NCBI GenBank assembly: GCA_001563325.1
Contig: LRSK01000003.1
Location: forward strand, 1-16,748
Direction: 5' to 3'
Source: Candidatus Thorarchaeota archaeon SMTZ1-83
GTDB lineage: Archaea; Asgardarchaeota; Thorarchaeia; Thorarchaeales; Thorarchaeaceae
DNA length: 16,748 nt
Shown here: piece by piece, positions 12,845-16,748 of the stretch
Numbering within the stretch: the stretch's first letter is position 1
Layout: the number at the start of each line of letters is the position of its first letter
Program-made: the position numbers and the translations under genes
Notes under the pieces: generated by a model
The model's input: only the letters and a program-made list of their open reading frames with translations
Told to the model about the DNA's origin: nothing
Databases searched by the model: none

Positions 12845-13597
12845 CTAGAATATGATTGACAGGCAGGTAAGGGCTCCTTCACATTTCTCGAACTCACTCA
12901 TGTCTAATGGTATGATCTCAAACCCAGCTTCTGCGACAAGCTTCTGAGCCCTTTGATGTTCCTGTGACATCAGCACGGCATTACCAATAGTCAGGGTGTT
13001 TGCAGCATAGCCTTCTTCTCTTGGGACCACTATTTTGTCAAAGTCCTCCAGTATTGGATGACTCTCAAAGTCTTCAGTAGCAATGATTGTATTTCGACTC
13101 AGGTACGTGACATGGCTTTTCAGATGGATGATAGACGGGTCTTCAATGGTGTCTGACCTGATGCCAAGCCATCTAGACATCTGTTTCACGCCCTTCAAAT
13201 TCGTCCTTCGTGTGATGCCAGTGACTAATCGGTGGGGCAGATGAATGACATCACCACCCTCTATGGTGGCTGGCTTTTTGGCAAATCCCAGTTCCACATA
13301 GTCCTTGAGGAACTCTGATACTGCAAGCTCCTCACCCCGGCGACTATTCTCGGCAAATCTTGTGATGAAGCCTCTGTTACCATGGACAACTACGGTGTCC
13401 TCTACAAAACACGAATCAGGATATCTCTCATCGGGGGGGAGTCTAATCAGTTTCAATCCTAGATCCGACAAAGTACGACAATATTCAGCATGTTGCTCTT
13501 GAGCTAATGACAGGTCAAGAATATGATGTTCTGGGTGAGCTGAGATGCAATGCCTAAATGCACTGCTTGGAGGTCTAATAATCGCTTGTTTCATCAT
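12845..13597 (-). CDS. DDAH/arginine deiminase-fold amidinohydrolase
   Basis: A 250-residue enzyme of the guanidino-group-modifying superfamily, closest in look to dimethylarginine dimethylaminohydrolase. The active-site elements are in order: D61 and FVEDT (64-68), EGGDVI (113-118), the catalytic histidine in HLKSHVTYL (H158), and the nucleophile C245 in GALTCLSIIF near the C-terminus. Such enzymes hydrolyse arginine derivatives to citrulline. Citrulline itself, arginine, methylarginines or a related guanidine could be the substrate, and the sequence does not decide. There are no arginine deiminase pathway genes nearby. Two adjacent ATGs (13597 and 13594) are possible. A TATA-like box (TAAGTAATAAG, minus strand, 13617-13627) lies about 25 bp away, suggesting a leaderless transcript. 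It is divergent from the XRE regulator gene. Confidence 0.88.
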   Translation of the reverse strand: MMKQAIIRPPSSAFRHCISAHPEHHILDLSLAQEQHAEYCRTLSDLGLKLIRLPPDERYPDSCFVEDTVVVHGNRGFITRFAENSRRGEELAVSEFLKDYVELGFAKKPATIEGGDVIHLPHRLVTGITRRTNLKGVKQMSRWLGIRSDTIEDPSIIHLKSHVTYLSRNTIIATEDFESHPILEDFDKIVVPREEGYAANTLTIGNAVLMSQEHQRAQKLVAEAGFEIIPLDMSEFEKCEGALTCLSIIF

Positions 13598-13644
13598 TTG
13601 ACTCTATGAAACCAGTATCTTATTACTTAGCTGGGAACAACAAG

Positions 13645-13651
13645 CTTAAAT
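13645..13651 (+). promoter_or_regulatory. TATA box of XRE operon
   Basis: CTTAAAT directly abuts the first operator palindrome. The predicted start near 13674 falls within the second palindrome, so both operators cover the core promoter and start site. Confidence 0.5.
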
Positions 13652-13667
13652 GTAAAGTATACTTTAC
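13652..13667. promoter_or_regulatory. operator 1 of XRE operon
   Basis: GTAAAGTATACTTTAC is a perfect 16-bp palindrome with GTAAAGT half-sites. It directly touches an almost identical palindrome downstream and follows the TATA box of the regulator gene. Confidence 0.75.
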
Positions 13668-13683
13668 GTAAAGTGAACTTTAC
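13668..13683. promoter_or_regulatory. operator 2 of XRE operon
   Basis: GTAAAGTGAACTTTAC has the same 7-bp half-sites as the adjacent operator with GA as spacer. Because the two abut, the junction (ACTTTAC-GTAAAGT) is also palindromic, and the 34 bp 13651-13684 are symmetric apart from the spacer bases. It lies 20 nt before the regulator's GTG start. Confidence 0.75.
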
Positions 13684-13702
13684 ATCCAGATGGGTGACAC
13701 TG

Positions 13703-13939
13703 GTGATTGTAAACAGACTGCGAGAACTCCGTGAGGCCAAGATGAAGGAATCAGATACGCCTGAGCTATGGACTCAAGAGGGTATCAGCCAGCGTCTAGG
13801 AGTCACAAGGCAGACAATCATTTCCATGGAAAAGGGCACATACAACCCGTCCCTGTCACTTGCCTTCAAGCTGGCACACCTGTTTGGAGTGAAGATCGAG
13901 GATATATTCGAGTGTACAAGTGATGAGAATGAATCGTAG
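13703..13939 (+). CDS. XRE-type helix-turn-helix regulator
   Basis: A 78-residue single-domain Cro/C1-type protein: IVNRLRELREAKM (helix 1), then LWTQEGISQRLGVTRQTIIS (about 22-41) as the helix-turn-helix, MEKGTYNPSLSLAFKLAHLF, and the family ending GVKIEDIFEC. Short XRE proteins of this form are commonly encoded before DUF2178-type membrane proteins in archaea. The frame is open to GTG 13673, but that codon lies inside the operator. I choose GTG 13703, which has GGGTGA five bases upstream and fits the family length. The two abutting palindromes over its promoter make autorepression by two dimers likely. The next gene overlaps its end. Confidence 0.9.
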   Translation: MIVNRLRELREAKMKESDTPELWTQEGISQRLGVTRQTIISMEKGTYNPSLSLAFKLAHLFGVKIEDIFECTSDENES

Positions 13940-14291
13940 TGTGCTGGCAGGTCTAGGTATTGTTGTCGTTGTGTTGATAGTGTTCACAGTCATGTGGATT
14001 TTGGACATAACCTCTCTAGGTGGTATCATGGGTGCAATTGGCGGCATGGTAGGTGGCGTTCTTGGTGCCACATACATGCAGCGATTTCATGATGAGAGAT
14101 TCTCCCAACTCATGAAGAGGTCGGCAAGCAACTCCTACTGGTTTGTCGTAATCTTTCTGCCTCTCAGTTGGATTGCCATGATACGATTGGAACCAATAAC
14201 ACTGCCATTGGTGATAGGACTGACCTTCGCAATCTGGATGTCCTCCTTCATTGTATACTATATTTCGCTGTTCTACTACTACAAGAGGTGA
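13923..14291 (+). CDS. DUF2178-like four-helix membrane protein
   Basis: A 122-residue membrane protein with four predicted transmembrane helices: about 7-25, 30-50 (glycine-rich, MGAIGGMVGGVLGATYM), 70-90 and 93-115. A conserved-looking cytoplasmic loop, RFHDERFSQLMKRSASNSYW, lies between helices two and three, and the protein ends YYYKR. The DER loop and helix count fit DUF2178-type proteins that accompany XRE regulators. Its biochemical role is unknown; sensing or inhibiting the regulator at the membrane is a guess from gene order. It overlaps the XRE gene. GTG 13920, ATG 13923 and ATG 13929 are all possible starts. The second copy follows at once. Confidence 0.75.
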   Translation: MRMNRSVLAGLGIVVVVLIVFTVMWILDITSLGGIMGAIGGMVGGVLGATYMQRFHDERFSQLMKRSASNSYWFVVIFLPLSWIAMIRLEPITLPLVIGLTFAIWMSSFIVYYISLFYYYKR

Positions 14292-14295
14292 TTTT

Positions 14296-14688
14296 GTGAC
14301 AGAGGCCAGGTTATCAACCAAGGATCTCATCTTGATACTCGTTATTTGGGCTCTTTCATGGTTTCTTGCAAACGTCGTCATGAGCTTCATATTTCCGGGC
14401 TCATCGGTGCCTATGTCTCTACCTTCAATTTTGGCAGGGATTACATGGATTTCAGTGCTATTGGGCTTCATGATATATTCACAGAGGCTCCGGGACGAGC
14501 GCACCATACAAATCTCTTACAAGTCGGCCCGTAATGGGTTTGCCTTCATTTTCTGTGTGGTTCCAGCTGCAATTGTAGCCCTCTCAGCAACTGACGTGTC
14601 CACTGATGTATCACTTGCATTACTAATGGTATGGATCGGGGCTGTTTCTCTTGCCGGTTTCTCCTCTCTATACTACTACCGGAAGTAG
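14296..14688 (+). CDS. DUF2178-like four-helix membrane protein, second copy
   Basis: A 130-residue membrane protein paralogous to its upstream neighbour. It has four hydrophobic helices (about 10-31, 43-61, 82-98, 106-124), a cytoplasmic RLRDERTIQISYKSARNGFA loop aligned with the RFHDERFSQLMKRSASNSYW loop of the first copy, and a YYYRK ending. The frame is open to ATG 14251, but I choose GTG 14296. The excellent ribosome binding site GAGGTGAT (14286-14293) overlaps the upstream stop and ends two bases before it. The tandem copies have diverged strongly in sequence but kept topology, suggesting a heteromeric membrane unit. An open frame continues after its TAG stop (see the TPR-like remnant). 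Confidence 0.78.
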   Translation: MTEARLSTKDLILILVIWALSWFLANVVMSFIFPGSSVPMSLPSILAGITWISVLLGFMIYSQRLRDERTIQISYKSARNGFAFIFCVVPAAIVALSATDVSTDVSLALLMVWIGAVSLAGFSSLYYYRK

Positions 14689-14967
14689 GGTGGACGCCGG
14701 ATTTGTCGAACATCGGAGGCAGAGAATGTCTATCGCGAGGCAATCGATATTGGCGAAGAACTGTTTCTGAAGGCGTCGACGGTCTATCGGCAGGGCCTGG
14801 TAAGAACCCTCTGCAACTACACACTTCTACTGTCAGACATCGATGGCACAGATGCTCTACAGAAGACCATGACCAGACTGAAGGAGCTTGGGGTCGAGAG
14901 TCTGCCCGACTGTGAAGAGTGGTCGGAGGAGGAAGAGGAAGAAACTAACACTCCGGGGGCAGTTTGA
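14689..14967 (+). pseudogene. TPR-like protein remnant lacking a start
   Basis: Directly after the TAG of the second membrane gene, in the same frame, 92 sense codons run to TGA 14965-14967. From about 14725 they look clearly coding: SEAENVYREAIDIGEELF, then STVYRQGLVRTLCNYTLLLS, DALQKTMTRLKELGVESLPD and an acidic tail (EEWSEEEEEE). The helix pattern (VYREAIDIGEEL; LVRTLCNYTLLLSDIDG) is that of a tetratricopeptide-type repeat. No ATG, GTG or TTG occurs before the middle of the segment, so it is probably the C-terminal remnant of a larger TPR protein. Stop readthrough from the membrane gene would also produce it as a fusion. The family is inferred by eye only. Confidence 0.55.
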
Positions 14968-15048
14968 AACATTCAAGGCCCTCCCGAAACTCAAAATCAA
15001 ACACTTACTCTCATATCAGAGAAGAAGTGGTAGCGGATAGACCATGTT

Positions 15049-15639
15049 CTATGTGACTAGCATGAAACCGAGTATAAAGTTATGAAGTCCATGTGCTATC
15101 ATCGGACCCACTATGTTCCTCGTTCGATATGTTACGTAACCATAGACCAGTCCAATCAGAGATGTTGCTACGACGAAGTAGATTCCTTTCAGCACATGTA
15201 CCAATCCAAAGAGCACCGAAGAGGTTACCAGTGCTACTTTCCACCCTTTCCATCGCCAGAGTGCAAAGAACATGACGCCTCTGAAGAGAACCTCCTGCGC
15301 TGGTCCGCTGAGGAGAAAGTTGTATACTATCTGCTCCGCCACTGTCAATGGTTCTAGGTCTGGTCTGATGTACATATCAGACCGTATGACCTGCACAATG
15401 ATAAATGCAAGAATGAACCCGCAGGCAATAGAAAGGCTCTCTCCGACCCTCTCTCGATTCACTCTCACAATGAGTAGTGACCCGAGGATATAGATGACGT
15501 AGATGATGTAGTATGCCAGATTGATGTCTTGTACTAGGCCCAGAACGTAGAAAGGAATAATCACCAGAATTGGCACGACGAATAGAACGACCGACTCAAG
15601 ACTCTCTTTCAGTCCATCTCTATCTTCGTCAGCAGTCAT
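15049..15639 (-). CDS. CPBP-type intramembrane protease homologue
   Basis: A 196-residue membrane protein of the CPBP/CAAX protease-bacteriocin-processing (ABI) family, with about six hydrophobic segments. The family's motifs are recognisable in order: motif 1 is PAQEVLFRG (Q115, E116, R120), motif 2 is FGLVH (F144, H148), and motif 3 is HGLHN (H183, H186, N187). The first glutamate of the usual EExxxR is glutamine here, which may weaken catalysis, although E116, R120 and H148 are kept. Substrates are unknown; archaeal members are generally uncharacterised. The ATG at 15639 has GGGGA six bases upstream. No promoter is obvious. It converges with the TPR-like remnant. Confidence 0.85.
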   Translation of the reverse strand: MTADEDRDGLKESLESVVLFVVPILVIIPFYVLGLVQDINLAYYIIYVIYILGSLLIVRVNRERVGESLSIACGFILAFIIVQVIRSDMYIRPDLEPLTVAEQIVYNFLLSGPAQEVLFRGVMFFALWRWKGWKVALVTSSVLFGLVHVLKGIYFVVATSLIGLVYGYVTYRTRNIVGPMIAHGLHNFILGFMLVT

Positions 15640-15967
15640 CAGAAGTCCCCATATGCCGGATTACAGTCACACATGTGTAGTTTGAATGAGTTGCATCTAA
15701 GATCGGATTCCTGTGCCTATCCTGTCCGAACTCAGAACACCATTTCACCGTGCATAGACAGCTTTACTCTTTCAGATAGAACTTTTGGTCCTAGAAAAGA
15801 AGTGGTAAAGGGCTAATGATAAAACTGACCAAACAAAATGTCTTGGTCCAAACTCGCTACTATACCAATATCTCAGCTTTGGAGGTTTTCTTCTCCAAAA
15901 GGCTTGATATACATTGCAAGGAAGGGAACATATGCAAAGTGTAAATCCCAAAGGCGTATACGTTTCT
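15640..15967. other. 328-bp gene-poor interval
   Basis: No convincing gene is visible. A 7-bp stem TTTGGAG (15878-15884)/CTCCAAA (15893-15899) with an 8-nt loop lies about 70-90 nt beyond the stop of the minus-strand gene at 15968 and could mark its 3' end, although no T-run follows. An ATG-initiated 42-codon plus-strand ORF (15816-15944, ending HCKEGNICKV) crosses this hairpin but has no good ribosome binding site or relative. Confidence 0.4.
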
Positions 15968-16471
15968 CTAGTGCCCAGTCATAAGCCAATGTATTAACAG
16001 ACCCATATATATCACGGCGCCAAGAATTCCCATCCAAACGCAGAGGCTATACACCTCCGATGAGAGAGCGGGATTATACAACGGATTTGCTGTCAGCGGA
16101 TAGAGTGGACGTATATCACTGTATAACGGAGAGTCCAGCAAGACATGGAGCATGGTGCCCAAGACACCTGCAAATACGAACGGCTTCAGGCTGGTCTTGC
16201 TATCTGTTTCCAGTAGGAGCGTCTTGTAGAGTGGATACAGGTATCTTTCAAGAAGTAACATGACGTATCCAAGCACAAGACCCACAAAGAACGCTAGTAG
16301 GAATGTATGGAAGTATCCATGTAGGGGATATTCTAGTCCGGATATGAGCACCAAGAAAGGCTCAACGTCAAGTATCACATTGGCTACTATGAATGTAGGA
16401 GCGTGCATGTACTTTCTCAGAGGAAGCCCTAGGCACAGAGCTGGACCGAGATGAAAGGGCGTGAATGGCAT
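15968..16471 (-). CDS. DUF4184/YdjM-like membrane protein
   Basis: A 167-residue polytopic protein beginning MPFTPFHLGPALCLGLPLRK, the hallmark opening of archaeal membrane-bound predicted metal-dependent hydrolases (DUF4184/YdjM-like). Likely metal ligands are H7 in TPFHLGP, D35 and E37 in NVILDVEPF, H51 and H55 in HGYFHTF, and H109 with D113 in MLHVLLDSPLY. Four hydrophobic helices separate these motifs (about 24-45, 56-76, 98-112, 143-163). No activity is proven for the family. The frame extends to GTG 16510, but the conserved N-terminus starts at ATG 16471, which I use. The gene stands alone. Confidence 0.82.
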   Translation of the reverse strand: MPFTPFHLGPALCLGLPLRKYMHAPTFIVANVILDVEPFLVLISGLEYPLHGYFHTFLLAFFVGLVLGYVMLLLERYLYPLYKTLLLETDSKTSLKPFVFAGVLGTMLHVLLDSPLYSDIRPLYPLTANPLYNPALSSEVYSLCVWMGILGAVIYMGLLIHWLMTGH

Positions 16472-16510
16472 TGACAACTCATTCCTCGATTCACCAATGA
16501 TGCAATCCAC

Positions 16511-16748
16511 AGCAAATAGTGGCTCGGATTCTCAAATACCTTCCTTTAGACTAGTCACTGTACCACTATAGAATCGCCAGTTGAGGAAACTGGCATAAGT
16601 ATCATGAGCTCCACATTATAAATTCTCGACATTATGATTGAAGCGAATTTGCCACGCCATCATTGAATAGTCAGAGTTCTCTTTCTCACCCATGAAACTG
16701 GTGTGACTTTTTCCGGACATATTTCAGGTCGATGCCTGGCTTTCAGAT
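16511..16748. other. terminal intergenic interval with hairpin and TATA-like box
   Basis: GCCAGTT (16576-16582) and AACTGGC (16588-16594) form a 7-bp stem with a 5-nt loop. A TATA-like ATTATAAATT follows at about 16615-16624 and could start a plus-strand transcript near 16645. An ATG at 16732 (MPGFQ, preceded by AGGT) might open a gene that leaves the window, but too little of it is visible to claim one. Confidence 0.3.

Noticed and set aside
13673..13702. N-terminal extension of the XRE gene from GTG 13673
   Set aside because: The codons lie inside the second operator and at the predicted transcription start; GTG 13703 has a good GGGTGA site and the family length.
15669..15678. 10-bp palindrome ACACATGTGT upstream of the CPBP gene
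   Set aside because: Palindromes of 10 bp are expected several times in a window of this size and no partner site or fitting promoter was found.
15816..15944. 42-codon plus-strand ORF ending HCKEGNICKV
   Set aside because: No ribosome binding site, promoter or recognisable relative, and it crosses a hairpin; chance ORFs of this length are common.
16732..16748. Possible gene start MPGFQ running off the right edge
   Set aside because: Only five codons are visible, with a weak AGGT ahead of them; nothing can be concluded.
1..16748. CRISPR arrays, insertion sequences, tRNA or rRNA genes
   Set aside because: Looked for on both strands; no regularly spaced repeats, transposase genes or tRNA consensus boxes were seen.

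Overview
The window is archaeal chromosomal DNA. The evidence is an L15e ribosomal protein gene followed by the archaeal RNase P proteins Rpp30 and Pop5, an archaeal YchF/Ygr210-type GTPase, TATA-box promoters about 25 bp from their starts, several apparently leaderless genes, and GGTGA-type ribosome binding sites on internal operon genes. The lineage cannot be fixed from sequence alone. An Asgard archaeon (Thorarchaeia-like) or a euryarchaeal lineage are both possible. No tRNA, rRNA, CRISPR array or insertion sequence was seen.

Layout. 1-2671: an FTR1-type iron permease, an HD-domain phosphohydrolase and an Lrp/AsnC regulator, the last closely followed by a JAMM/MPN+ metallopeptidase (2689-3099). 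3108-5180 (minus): a translation and RNA-processing operon, L15e > COG1325 RNA-binding protein > Rpp30 > Pop5, with an unusual structured leader before L15e. 5368-8798: D-3-phosphoglycerate dehydrogenase (minus), a flavoredoxin-like FMN protein (plus), an unrecognised protein (minus) and YchF (minus).

8860-12178 is the most distinctive region. Two NifX/NifB-like (orange-protein family) genes are followed by two MinD-type ATPases, each carrying a 2x[4Fe-4S] ferredoxin insert. A DUF5320 G/R-rich coiled-coil protein and a DUF134 helix-turn-helix protein follow as a divergent pair. The content resembles the ORP/MinD operons known from Desulfovibrio. Both promoter regions carry near-perfect palindromes placed around the TATA boxes. 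The first NifX-like gene is broken by a frameshift that looks like a small out-of-frame deletion.

12406-14967: an unrecognised protein, a DDAH/arginine-deiminase-fold hydrolase (minus), then a self-contained module of an XRE-type regulator and two tandem four-helix DUF2178-like membrane paralogs. This module is driven by two abutting perfect 16-bp palindromes. It is followed by a start-less TPR-like remnant. 15049-16471 (minus): a CPBP-type membrane protease homologue and a DUF4184/YdjM-like membrane protein. The remaining intergenic DNA holds only hairpins and weak promoters.
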